Shown here: one piece after another, positions 25,804-33,806 of the stretch
How positions within the stretch are numbered: position 1 is the stretch's first letter
How the letters are laid out: every line of letters begins with the position of its first letter
Assembly: GCF_029953595.1 (NCBI RefSeq)
Contig: NZ_CP124535.1
Coordinates: 3,145,001 to 3,209,000 of the forward strand
Source of the DNA: Fuscovulum ytuae
GTDB lineage: Bacteria > Pseudomonadota > Alphaproteobacteria > Rhodobacterales > Rhodobacteraceae
DNA: 64,000 nt
Direction: 5' to 3'
Notes under the pieces: model-generated
What the model saw: the letters and a program-made list of their open reading frames with translations, nothing else
Database searches by the model: none
What the model was told of the DNA's origin: nothing
Program-made: the position numbers and the translations under genes

Positions 25804-26949
25804 TCAGGCGGCGGCGAAATAGTCACGCAGGATGCGGCTGTAGATGGATTTGAGCTGGTGGATTTGCGCCAGTTCGACCCGTTCATCGACCTGATGCATC
25901 GTCTTGCCGACGAGGCCGAATTCGACCACGGGGCAGTGGTTCTTGACGAAGCGGGCATCCGAGGTGCCGCCGGTGGTGGAAAGTTCCGGGGTGATACCGG
26001 TTTCTGCCTGCACGGCGCGCGAGATCAGGGCCGACAGGTCGCCGGGGGGGGTGAGGAAGCTTTCGCCCGAAATCTGGATTCGGGTGGCGATCTGGACGCC
26101 GGTCTCTGCCTCTACCTTGGCGGCTTCGGATTTCAGCCATGTGGCGATGGTTTCGCCCGAATGGGCGTCGTTGAAGCGGATATTGACGGTGGCGGTCCCC
26201 TTGGCGGGGATGACGTTATTGGCGGGGTTGCCGCAATCCACCGTGGTGATCTGGAGCGTGGAGGGATCGAAATGATCCGTGCCCTCATCCAACTGATCGG
26301 GCAGGCCGGAGAGGAGCGTTGTCAGCGCGCGCATGGGATTTTTGGCGCGGTGGGGATAGGCGGAATGGCCTTGCACCCCGGTCGCCGTGAACCATGCGGT
26401 GAGTGACCCACGGCGGCCGATCTTCATCATCTGGCCCATGTGATCGGGGCAGGTGGGTTCGCCGACAAGGCAATGGGTCATGCGTTCGCCCTGCTGTGCC
26501 ATCCAGTCGAGAAGGGCCACGGTGCCATCGGTGGCGTCACCCTCTTCATCCCCTGTGATGGCAAGGATCACGGCGCCGTCGGGGGGCGTTTCGGTGACGA
26601 AGTCGATGGCGGCGGCGGCGAAGGCGGCGACGCCGGATTTCATGTCGGTGGCTCCGCGCCCATACATCCAGCCGTCCACAATGGCTGCGCCGAACGGGTC
26701 TTGCGTCCAGGCCGCGCGGTCGCCCACGGGGACGACATCCGTGTGCCCGTTGAAGCCGAAGCTGCGGTTGGCACCGCGTGCGCCCCAGCGGGCGAAGAGG
26801 TTGGCGGTGCCGTTCCGGTCCACCCGCGCGCAGGCAAAGCCTGCTTTTGACAGCAGGTCTTCCAGAAGCACCAAGGCGCCGCCTTCGGTGGGGGTGACCG
26901 AGGGGCAGCGGATCAGGGCGGCGGTCAGGGCGGCGGGATCGGTGGGCAT
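25804..26949 (-). CDS. dapE: Succinyl-diaminopimelate desuccinylase
   Basis: A 381-residue M20-family di-zinc amidohydrolase of the succinylase branch of lysine and meso-DAP synthesis, releasing LL-DAP. Metal ligands are visible: His in [12 protein letters not shown], Asp in [10 protein letters not shown], the base Glu and ligand Glu in GDEEGDA, and His in TMHQVDE. The dimerisation domain spans about 180-295. The partner gene dapD lies 6 kb away at 31942, with the Hint-domain genes between them. GNAT follows it. Confidence 0.96.
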   Translation of the reverse strand: MPTDPAALTAALIRCPSVTPTEGGALVLLEDLLSKAGFACARVDRNGTANLFARWGARGANRSFGFNGHTDVVPVGDRAAWTQDPFGAAIVDGWMYGRGATDMKSGVAAFAAAAIDFVTETPPDGAVILAITGDEEGDATDGTVALLDWMAQQGERMTHCLVGEPTCPDHMGQMMKIGRRGSLTAWFTATGVQGHSAYPHRAKNPMRALTTLLSGLPDQLDEGTDHFDPSTLQITTVDCGNPANNVIPAKGTATVNIRFNDAHSGETIATWLKSEAAKVEAETGVQIATRIQISGESFLTPPGDLSALISRAVQAETGITPELSTTGGTSDARFVKNHCPVVEFGLVGKTMHQVDERVELAQIHQLKSIYSRILRDYFAAA

Positions 26950-27094
26950 GGCACGGGCCTTATGGATGCATTTGCCATGGGATAGCCCCTGCGTGCGGGG
27001 GTCGCAACGGGGCCTTTGGTGATACGCGAAGTATGGATGCTGCCTGACTATTGCGCGATCACGGCCATACTTTGGGTCTATTTTGCCATCATTG

Positions 27095-27111
27095 GTTAAA
27101 AAAGATTAATC
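27095..27111. promoter_or_regulatory. Shared upstream motif of the Hint genes, copy 1
   Basis: GTTAAAAAAGATTAATC, 36 bp before the start of the first Hint gene. The same position before the second Hint gene (30151-30167) holds GTTAATTAAGGTTAACA; 12 of 17 bases agree, keeping two TTAA boxes 6 bp apart. It resembles a CtrA site but the spacing is one base short of the TTAA-N7-TTAA consensus. Confidence 0.4.
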
Positions 27112-27147
27112 TTCTGCCGGGGGCGGCGGGGCAGTGGGATCGGGCGA

Positions 27148-28728
27148 ATGGCGACAGGCGCGGAACTGACTTACAACACCGGGGCGACGGCGATGCAGAT
27201 GGCGAATGCCATCTTCGGGACCGGCGTTGTGGTGAATAGTGCAAGCTATACCGGGGCGAATACGTCCTCGGCGATCTATTCGAACGGACAATTGGCACCG
27301 GGTGTGGTGCCCTCGGAAACCGGCGTGATCCTGTCGACAGGGGATGTGCGGAGTTTTACGCAATCGAACGGGGATCCGAACCGCAGCGCCGGCACCTCGA
27401 CGAATACGAGCGGGCCGGACGGCAACGCCCTGTTCAACGCCTTGGCCGGGGCGCAGACTTTTGATGCGTCATGGCTGGACGTGACCTTCACGCCGACGGG
27501 CAATGTTCTGACGATGCAGTTCGTTTTCGCATCGGAAGAATATCCGGAATATATCAATTCCAGCTTCAACGATGTGGTTGGCGTCTGGGTGAATGGGCAG
27601 TCGGTGCCCATGGTCGTCAATGGCGGCACGGCCAGCGTCAACAACATCAACGGAGCAACGCAGCAGAACCTGTTCGTGGACAACACGACCGACGCCTATA
27701 ACACCGAGATGGACGGGTTCACGGTGACGCTGTCGCTGTCCATCCCGGTCACGGCGGGGGTGCAGAACACGATCCGGATCGGGATTGCCGATGTGGGCGA
27801 TGCGGGGTGGGATTCGAACCTTCTGATCGCGGGGGATTCGCTTCAGACATCCATCGTGGCGCAGTCTGATGTGGTTCAGGTGGATCCCAATGAGGCCACG
27901 ACCATTGATGTGCTGGCCAATGACTCGAGCACGCAAGGCACGCTGACGATCACGCATGTGAATGGGCAGCCCGTGGTGGCGGGGCAGACGATCACGCTGT
28001 CTTCGGGCGAGCAGATCACGCTGAACGCCAACGGAACCTTTACGGTGGTGACGGATGCCACGGTGGAGACACAGAGCTTTACCTACACCATCTCGAACGG
28101 TCAGGGCGCAAGCGATGTCGGCATGGTGACGCTGAACATCGTGCATTGCTTTGTGGCGGGGTGCCGTATCCTGACGCCGCACGGCCTTGTGGCGGTGGAA
28201 GAGGTGGTGCCGGGCGATCTTGTGATGACGCGGGATGAGGGCGCGCGGCCTGTGCGGTGGATCGGGCGGCGGCGGGTGGCGGCGGCGGGTGATTTCGCGC
28301 CCATTGCCTTTGCTGCCGGGGCGCTGGGCGATCATGGTGCGGTGAGCCTGTCGCCCGAGCATCGGGTGCTTTTGACCGGCGCACGGGCCGAGATTCTGTT
28401 TGGCGAGGACGAGGTGCTTGTTGCGGCCAAGCATCTGGTGAATGACCACAGCATCCGGCGCAAGCCGGGGGGCGAGGTGGAGTATCTGCATCTTATGTTC
28501 GACCGCCATCAGGTGGTCTGGGCCGAGGGCCTGCCGAGCGAGAGCTTCTATCCCGGTGCGACATCGCTTGCCGGGTTGGAAATGGGCGCGCGGGCAGAGC
28601 TTTCGGCGCTTTTCCCCGAAATCGACCCGGAAACCGGGGTTGGATATGGCCCGACGGCGCGGCGTGTGTTGCGCGGATTCGAGGCAGAGGTCATGATGCG
28701 GGGAAGTTTGGTAAACACCGCCGCATGA
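27148..28728 (+). CDS. Choice-of-anchor L domain protein with C-terminal Hint domain (paralogue 1)
   Basis: A 526-residue protein in three parts. Residues 1-235 form a choice-of-anchor L domain (GVILSTGDVRSF, FVFASEEYPEYINSSFNDVVG). Residues 245-330 form an Ig/cadherin-like repeat (IDVLANDSSTQGTLTITHVNG). From Cys334 there is a Hint_2 domain: CFVAGCRILTPHG, VVPGDLVMTRD and LSPEHRVLLTG hold the nucleophile Cys334 and the block-B His. The C-terminal His-Asn of inteins is absent, so self-cleavage or ligation rather than splicing is expected. No N-terminal signal peptide is seen, which suggests type I secretion. It is 59% or so alike, by eye, to the 30222 gene. Confidence 0.88.
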   Translation: MATGAELTYNTGATAMQMANAIFGTGVVVNSASYTGANTSSAIYSNGQLAPGVVPSETGVILSTGDVRSFTQSNGDPNRSAGTSTNTSGPDGNALFNALAGAQTFDASWLDVTFTPTGNVLTMQFVFASEEYPEYINSSFNDVVGVWVNGQSVPMVVNGGTASVNNINGATQQNLFVDNTTDAYNTEMDGFTVTLSLSIPVTAGVQNTIRIGIADVGDAGWDSNLLIAGDSLQTSIVAQSDVVQVDPNEATTIDVLANDSSTQGTLTITHVNGQPVVAGQTITLSSGEQITLNANGTFTVVTDATVETQSFTYTISNGQGASDVGMVTLNIVHCFVAGCRILTPHGLVAVEEVVPGDLVMTRDEGARPVRWIGRRRVAAAGDFAPIAFAAGALGDHGAVSLSPEHRVLLTGARAEILFGEDEVLVAAKHLVNDHSIRRKPGGEVEYLHLMFDRHQVVWAEGLPSESFYPGATSLAGLEMGARAELSALFPEIDPETGVGYGPTARRVLRGFEAEVMMRGSLVNTAA

Positions 28729-28729
28729 A

Positions 28730-29719
28730 TTGACCCGCTGGATTGCCCTTTCGGATCAGACTGCCCCTCTGGCCTTGCCGGAAGGGGATGACTTGGCGCG
28801 TGGGCTTTTGGTGTTGGAGATCGAGCTTCCCTTGGCAGGGGCGGCGGTCCTATTGGACCTGCGGCTGGGTGAGGGCGCGTCGGAAGTGGCGCTGTCGTTG
28901 TTTCACGATCTGGGGGCGGGAATTGCGCTGCTGCATCGGCAGGGCGGGCGGGTGTTGCGCCATGTGCTGCCGGGGCCTTTGCCGCAGAAACCCGGTGTGG
29001 CGCAGTTGCGGTTTGGCTGGGATTCTGGGGCGGGGCGCTGGTCATTGACCCTTGAGCAGGACGGGCGGCGGATTGCGGCAGAGGGGGCGCGAGTATTGCC
29101 CCTGCGCTGGGACGATCTGCGGCTGCTTTGCACCGGCGGGCCGGGGGTGATGCGGCATCCGGCGGTGCTGTGGTTCGGGGTGACCGAGGGCGCGGCCTTG
29201 CCGCAACCGCAGGCGTGGCTGGGCGTGGCGACGCCGGTCGAGACGCAGCGCGGTGCGGTTCAGGCCGGGCTTCTGAAGCCCGGCGACAGGGTCGTGACGC
29301 AGGAGAATGGCGCGGTGGCGGTGACCGGGGTCACGCGGATCGCGGTGCCAAGTCGGGGTAGCCTTGCGCCGATCCGGCTGCGCGCGCCCTATTACGGGGC
29401 GCGGGAGGATATCCTTGTGTCGCCCGATCAGCCTGTCTGGGTCGGCGGGCCAGAGGCGGAGTATCTGTTCGGCGAGGAAGAGGTGCTGGTTCTGGCGCGG
29501 CATCTGGCGGATGGGCAGATGGCGGTTGCCGACAGTCGGCGTGCGGTCGCGATGGGCGTGGTGCTGGACCTTGGGTCGCCGGAACTGGTGCTGGCGGATG
29601 GCTGTGTGCTGGCAACGGCGGGCCCGGCGGGGCAGCCGCCTGTGCGGCGGTTGCTGGATGGATATGAGGCGCAGTCGCTGCGTTCGGCGCTGCTGCGGTT
29701 GCAGCGGCGGGTGGTGTAG
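28730..29719 (+). CDS. Hint-domain-like protein lacking the catalytic residues
   Basis: A 329-residue protein starting at TTG 28730, one base after the stop of paralogue 1, so translation is probably coupled. Residues 1-155 look like a beta-rich binding domain. Residues 160-320 align without gaps to the Hint domain of its neighbour (KPGDRVVT to PGDLVMT; YLFGEEEVLVLARHL to ILFGEDEVLVAAKHL). The nucleophile Cys is Trp163 and the block-B His is Gln234, so it should be unable to autoprocess. It may be a structural or regulatory partner of paralogue 1, or a decaying copy. The frame is intact over its length, which argues for selection. Confidence 0.75.
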   Translation: MTRWIALSDQTAPLALPEGDDLARGLLVLEIELPLAGAAVLLDLRLGEGASEVALSLFHDLGAGIALLHRQGGRVLRHVLPGPLPQKPGVAQLRFGWDSGAGRWSLTLEQDGRRIAAEGARVLPLRWDDLRLLCTGGPGVMRHPAVLWFGVTEGAALPQPQAWLGVATPVETQRGAVQAGLLKPGDRVVTQENGAVAVTGVTRIAVPSRGSLAPIRLRAPYYGAREDILVSPDQPVWVGGPEAEYLFGEEEVLVLARHLADGQMAVADSRRAVAMGVVLDLGSPELVLADGCVLATAGPAGQPPVRRLLDGYEAQSLRSALLRLQRRVV

Positions 29720-29722
29720 GCA

Positions 29723-30073
29723 TCAGTCGAAGAAGGGCGTCATCTGGGCGACGATGACCGAGTTTTCATCAAGCGCCCGTTGCATGAGGGCGCGTTCTTC
29801 GGCGTCAATCTCATCCCCGGCCTTAAGCCGATCGTCGAGCGTGCCGTAGCCCGACACGTCGAGGGGGGCGAGGTCGGCCTGTTTCAAAATGGCGACGGTT
29901 TCGCGGACGGCCTCTTCCTCATCCACGCCGGAAGCATAGCACATGAGCGCGGCCCCGGTGGCCTTGTCGGGCAGGCCATCGCCCGGTTTGCGGCCCACTT
30001 CAACGACAAGGGTATAGACCTGTTGCGGCCGTTTGGCGGCGCGCTTTTCGGGGCTGGGGGCGTCGTCGGTCAT
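29723..30073 (-). CDS. Conserved hypothetical protein, 116 aa
   Basis: A small acidic protein with no signal peptide or membrane segment. Start ATG 30073 has GGAG upstream and begins TDDAPSPEKRAAKRPQQVY; earlier in-frame codons are not needed. Residues 18-30 form a hydrophobic strand (YTLVVEVGRKPGD) and residues 45-75 a helix-rich stretch. I do not recognise a domain. It is convergent with the Hint-like gene (3-bp gap) and divergent from paralogue 2. Confidence 0.7.
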   Translation of the reverse strand: MTDDAPSPEKRAAKRPQQVYTLVVEVGRKPGDGLPDKATGAALMCYASGVDEEEAVRETVAILKQADLAPLDVSGYGTLDDRLKAGDEIDAEERALMQRALDENSVIVAQMTPFFD

Positions 30074-30150
30074 GTCGCAGGCTCCGCTGTGCTGGGGCTG
30101 CGATAGCATCCCCACGGGCGAAGCGCAAAGCGATGCCGGGCGGGAGGGGA

Positions 30151-30167
30151 GTTAATTAAGGTTAACA
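30151..30167. promoter_or_regulatory. Shared upstream motif of the Hint genes, copy 2
   Basis: GTTAATTAAGGTTAACA, 54 bp before the start of paralogue 2. See the copy at 27095-27111. The flanking sequences otherwise differ, so the motif is not simply part of a recent duplication. Confidence 0.4.
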
Positions 30168-30221
30168 TGTCGGTCTTCGGTGCCGTTCCTTGTGGGGTGG
30201 CATTGCGAGGAGTGCGTGAAG

Positions 30222-31772
30222 ATGGCCGATATGGAATTGCGGATCGATTCCGCGAGTGCCGAACAGATGGCGCAGACCATCTTTGGTGCCGGGGTGAAGA
30301 TCGTTTCCGCCAGCTATAGCGGGCAGTCGGGTCAGGTCGGCATCTATTCGGGGGCCGAAACGACGATGCCAGGGGTTGCGCCTTCGGATAGCGGGCTGAT
30401 CCTATCAACCGGGAAGGTGTCGGACTTCACGCAATCGTCGGGGGATGCAAACATCTCATCCGGGACATCGACGGATTTCGGCAGGACCGGCGACGATATG
30501 CTGAGCAAGGTGTCGGGTCAGACAACCTTTGATGCGGCGGTTTTTCAGGCGAATTTCGTGCCATCGGGCGATTTGCTGACGATGCAGATCGTCTGGTCTT
30601 CGGAAGAATATCTGGAATATGTGAATTCCGGCTTCAACGATGCCTTTGCCGTTTGGGTGAACGGGGTGCCTGCTGAACTGGTGGTGGGCAGCGGCGCGAT
30701 TTCGATCGACAATATCAACGACAAGGTCAATTCGAACCTCTATGTCGATAACCCGGCTTCATCGAACACCTATAACACCGAAATGGACGGCTTTACCGTG
30801 ACGCTGACCCTGAAGGTGCCGGTCACCGCGGGAGAGGTGAACACGTTCCGCATGGCGATTGCCGATGGTGGCGACGGGGCCTTCGATTCGGCGGTGATGA
30901 TCGCGGCGGACTCGGTGCAGGTGGCGATGATCGCGCAGGATGACGAGATCACCCTTCGGCAGGGCGAGGAGGGTGTGCTGGATGTGCTAAGCAATGACAG
31001 TTCCAGCTTGGGCGATCCGTTGACCGTCACAAAGATCAACGGGGTCGATGTGGTGGCGGGGGACAGCGTCAAGCTGTCCACCGGCGAGGTGATCACGCTG
31101 GGCAAGGATGGGAAGCTGTATTTCCAGTCCATGAAAAGTACGCAGGACCAGGTGATCACCTACGAGGTGACCGATGGGGTCGGCACCACGGATGTGGCCT
31201 TTATCAAGCTCAACATGATCGCCTGTTTCACGGAAGGCACGTTGATCGATGTGCCAGGTGGGCGCGTGCCAGTGGAACGGTTGCGGGTTGGGGATGCCGT
31301 GCTGACGCGGGATCATGGGGCGCAAGTGCTGCGCTGGGTTGGGCGTGTGGTGCGGGCGGCGGTGGGGGCGGATGCGCCGGTGGAAATCGCGGCGGGAACC
31401 TTCGGTGATCATGGGACGGTGCGCCTGTCGCCCAATCATCGGGTTCTTGTGACGGGGGCGCGGGCAGAGCTGCTGTTTGGCGAGGCGGAGGTTCTGGTTA
31501 AGGCGCAGCATCTGGTGGATGGCCGCGCCGTGCGGGTGGTGGAGGGGGGCGAGGTTGCCTATCTGCACCTGCTCTTTGACCGGCATGAGGTGGTGGTGGC
31601 GAATGGGTTGGCCTGCGAAAGCTATCATCCGGGCAGTCTGGCGGGATGTGACGCCGAGGCGCGGGATGAGGTGCTGCGGCTGTTCCCGGCCTTGCGCGAG
31701 GATGGCGCGGCCTATGGGCCGCTGGCGCGGGTGGAGTTGAAGGCGCGTGAGGCGCGTCTTTTGGCGGGGTGA
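30222..31772 (+). CDS. Choice-of-anchor L domain protein with C-terminal Hint domain (paralogue 2)
   Basis: A 516-residue paralogue of the 27148 gene with the same order: choice-of-anchor L (about 1-240; GLILSTGKVSDF, SSEEYLEYVNSGFNDAF), an Ig/cadherin-like repeat (about 245-330; LDVLSNDSSSLGDPLTVTKING), and Hint_2 from Cys335 (CFTEGTLIDVPGG, RVGDAVLTRDHG, LSPNHRVLVTG). Both Hint catalytic residues are present. I use ATG 30222 because GAGGAG lies 9 nt upstream; the frame stays open back to 30180. No signal peptide. The type I secretion pair at 40.7-43.8 kb is a possible exporter. Confidence 0.88.
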   Translation: MADMELRIDSASAEQMAQTIFGAGVKIVSASYSGQSGQVGIYSGAETTMPGVAPSDSGLILSTGKVSDFTQSSGDANISSGTSTDFGRTGDDMLSKVSGQTTFDAAVFQANFVPSGDLLTMQIVWSSEEYLEYVNSGFNDAFAVWVNGVPAELVVGSGAISIDNINDKVNSNLYVDNPASSNTYNTEMDGFTVTLTLKVPVTAGEVNTFRMAIADGGDGAFDSAVMIAADSVQVAMIAQDDEITLRQGEEGVLDVLSNDSSSLGDPLTVTKINGVDVVAGDSVKLSTGEVITLGKDGKLYFQSMKSTQDQVITYEVTDGVGTTDVAFIKLNMIACFTEGTLIDVPGGRVPVERLRVGDAVLTRDHGAQVLRWVGRVVRAAVGADAPVEIAAGTFGDHGTVRLSPNHRVLVTGARAELLFGEAEVLVKAQHLVDGRAVRVVEGGEVAYLHLLFDRHEVVVANGLACESYHPGSLAGCDAEARDEVLRLFPALREDGAAYGPLARVELKAREARLLAG

Positions 31773-31854
31773 CGGAACAGTTTTGGATCATCGGCCGGAT
31801 GGCCCGTCCTAAGGGGGGCGTTCCTGAGGCGTGGCGCGCGGGGTTTGCCGTGCA

Positions 31855-31880
31855 GGTGAGTATTTGGGCCAAGGTGAAAG
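31855..31880 (-). repeat. 3'-flank box, copy 3
   Basis: On the dapD strand the core reads TCACCTTGGCCCAAATACTC, one base different from copies 1 and 4. It lies 62 bp after the dapD stop, in the convergent gap to Hint paralogue 2. Confidence 0.75.
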
Positions 31881-31910
31881 GGCAGGGTTCCGTCTGCCCC
31901 TTCCGGCCGG

Positions 31911-31935
31911 GGTAGGGTGGGGTTGCACCCCACCC
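31911..31935. repeat. GGTAGGGTGGGGTT stem-loop, copy 1
   Basis: The word GGTAGGGTGGGGTT (31911-31924) forms a stem GGGTGGGG/CCCCACCC with loop TTGCA. It lies 7 bp after the dapD stop. The same 14-bp word is in the long stem-loop at 63000-63054. No T-run follows. Confidence 0.55.
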
Positions 31936-31941
31936 GTTGCA

Positions 31942-32769
31942 TCAGTCGCGCAGGAGTTCGTTGATCGAGGTCTTGGAGCGGGTTTGGGCGTCGACCTTTT
32001 TCACGATCACGGCGCAGTAGAGGTTGATGCCGTTTTTCGAGGGCATGGAGCCTGCGACGACGACGGAGCCTGCGGGCACCTCGCCATACATCACGGCGCC
32101 GGTTTCGCGATCGACGATCTTGGTCGATTTGCCGATGAAGACGCCCATGCCGAGGACGGAGCCTTCGCGCACGATACAGCCTTCGACAACCTCGGAGCGG
32201 GCGCCGATGAAGCAATTGTCCTCGATGATCGTTGGGCCGGCCTGCATGGGTTCGAGGACGCCGCCGATGCCGACACCACCCGAGAGGTGGACATTCTTGC
32301 CGATCTGGGCGCAGGAGCCGACGGTGGCCCAGGTGTCGACCATGGTGCCTTCATCGACATAGGCACCGAGGTTGACGAAAGAGGGCATCAGCACCACGCC
32401 CTTGGCAATATGGGCCGAGCGGCGCACGACGCAGTTGGGGACGGCGCGGAAGCCTGCTGCTTTCCACTGGTCGGGGCCCCAGCCGTGGAATTTGCTGTCG
32501 ACCTTGTCCCACCAGCCGCCGCCCTGCGGGCCGCCTGCGTGATGTTCCATATCCTTGATGCGGAAGCCCAGAAGGACGGCCTTCTTGGCCCATTGGTTGA
32601 CGTGCCACTGCCCGTCGGCCTGCCGTTCGGCCACGCGCAGGGTGCCGCTGTCGAGGGCGTTGAGCGTGGCCTCGATGGCATCGCGCGCCTCGCCCTTGGT
32701 GGCGGGGGTGATGGTGTCGCGGGCATCCCACGCGGTTTCGATGGCGGCTTCGAGCGCGGCGTAGGTCAT
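31942..32769 (-). CDS. dapD: 2,3,4,5-tetrahydropyridine-2,6-dicarboxylate N-succinyltransferase
   Basis: A 275-residue trimeric cytosolic enzyme that succinylates tetrahydrodipicolinate from succinyl-CoA, the step leading to the DapE substrate. An N-terminal helical domain (about 1-100; [20 protein letters not shown]) precedes a left-handed beta-helix of hexapeptide repeats (about 105-240; [20 protein letters not shown]). Divergent from the LOG gene with an 80-bp gap. dapA is at 55.6 kb, so three lysine genes are spread through the window. Confidence 0.97.
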   Translation of the reverse strand: MTYAALEAAIETAWDARDTITPATKGEARDAIEATLNALDSGTLRVAERQADGQWHVNQWAKKAVLLGFRIKDMEHHAGGPQGGGWWDKVDSKFHGWGPDQWKAAGFRAVPNCVVRRSAHIAKGVVLMPSFVNLGAYVDEGTMVDTWATVGSCAQIGKNVHLSGGVGIGGVLEPMQAGPTIIEDNCFIGARSEVVEGCIVREGSVLGMGVFIGKSTKIVDRETGAVMYGEVPAGSVVVAGSMPSKNGINLYCAVIVKKVDAQTRSKTSINELLRD

Positions 32770-32849
32770 GGCCTTCCCCCCTTTTGATTGGTCTGATCAG
32801 GTGCGACCCTATAGAGAGGCCGAAAGGCCCGTGCAACAAGAGGAACGGC

Positions 32850-33650
32850 ATGACACCCAAGGAGGATGGACGCAGCCACCCTTTCCGCGACAGCAGCGAG
32901 GATGCGGCGGCGGCGGAGCGGTTGCCGGATACGGCGCAGACGCAGGCACCGGCCTATCGGCTGGCCTTTACCGACACGGATTTCCTGATGCGCGAGGAGT
33001 TGCGACCGGTGCGGTTGCAGTTGGAACTGCTGAAGCCGCAGATGGTGCTGGACGAGCGGGGCATCCGGTCCACCGTGGTGGTGATGGGGTCGGCGCGGGT
33101 CAGGCCGGATGGCACGGGGCCTGCGGGCGGGCTGGCGCGGTGGTATGAGGAGGCGCGGAAGCTTTCCTTCCTTATCACGGAGGAGAGCCTGAAGAGTTAC
33201 GGGCGCGAGTTGGTGGTCGTCACCGGGGGCGGGCCGGGGATCATGGAGGCGGGGAACCTTGGCGCGGCGGAGGCGGGGGGGCAGTCGATCGGGTTGAACA
33301 TCGTGCTGCCGCATGAGCAGGCGCCAAATGCCCATGTCACGCCAGATCTGTGTTTCAACTTCCACTATTTCGCGATCCGCAAGATGCATTTCCTGATGCG
33401 GGCGCGGGCGGTCTGCATCTTTCCGGGCGGGTTTGGCACGCTGGATGAGATGTTCGAGGCGCTGACCTTGATCCAGACGGGGCGGATGAAGCCGGTGCCG
33501 TTTTTGCTGTTTGGCCGGGCGTTCTGGGAGGGGGTCGTGAATTGGCAGGCGCTGGCGGATCAGGGGCTGATCAACGCGGATGATCTGAAGCTGTTCCGGT
33601 TCGTGGAGACGGCGGAAGAGGCGGTGGAGATGATACTGGGGGGCGCGTGA
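32850..33650 (+). CDS. LOG family protein (TIGR00730)
   Basis: A 266-residue Rossmann-fold protein. The two family motifs are GGGPGIMEAGN and PGGFGTLDEMFE. Members with these motifs hydrolyse nucleoside 5'-monophosphates to base and ribose 5-phosphate (cytokinin-activating activity in plants and actinobacteria). This one has a longer N-terminal extension, about 65 residues, as in the alphaproteobacterial group. GAGG precedes ATG 32850. Physiological role in bacteria is uncertain. Confidence 0.87.
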   Translation: MTPKEDGRSHPFRDSSEDAAAAERLPDTAQTQAPAYRLAFTDTDFLMREELRPVRLQLELLKPQMVLDERGIRSTVVVMGSARVRPDGTGPAGGLARWYEEARKLSFLITEESLKSYGRELVVVTGGGPGIMEAGNLGAAEAGGQSIGLNIVLPHEQAPNAHVTPDLCFNFHYFAIRKMHFLMRARAVCIFPGGFGTLDEMFEALTLIQTGRMKPVPFLLFGRAFWEGVVNWQALADQGLINADDLKLFRFVETAEEAVEMILGGA

Positions 33651-33760
33651 GGGTTTGGCGCTGGCATCGTTCGGGATGTTCTGAAACGGACGGTAAGTAT
33701 CCTGTTTGACGGTTTCTGATCTGGCCTGAGGGGCGGGGGGGACTCGTCTTGCGCGTAAGT

Positions 33761-33775
33761 GTTCCTATAATGTTC
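33761..33775. promoter_or_regulatory. LexA operator (SOS box) of dnaE2
   Basis: GTTC at 33761-33764 and GTTC at 33772-33775, 7 bp apart, match the alphaproteobacterial LexA consensus GTTC-N7-GTTC. It ends 31 bp before the dnaE2 start, and GGAAC follows at 33781. Confidence 0.8.
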
Positions 33776-33806
33776 TTATCGGAACATCTGCGAATCCCTG
33801 CTGCCC

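Noticed and set aside
27095-27111. Naming the TTAA motif a CtrA site
   Set aside because: Spacer is 6 at both copies where the consensus needs 7. Reported as an unnamed shared motif.
27469-28509. 346-codon minus frame in the first Hint gene
   Set aside because: Antisense shadow with His/Arg-rich low-complexity translation.
33669-33681. GTTC-N5-GTTC as another LexA box
   Set aside because: The spacer is 5, not 7. The true box is at 33761.
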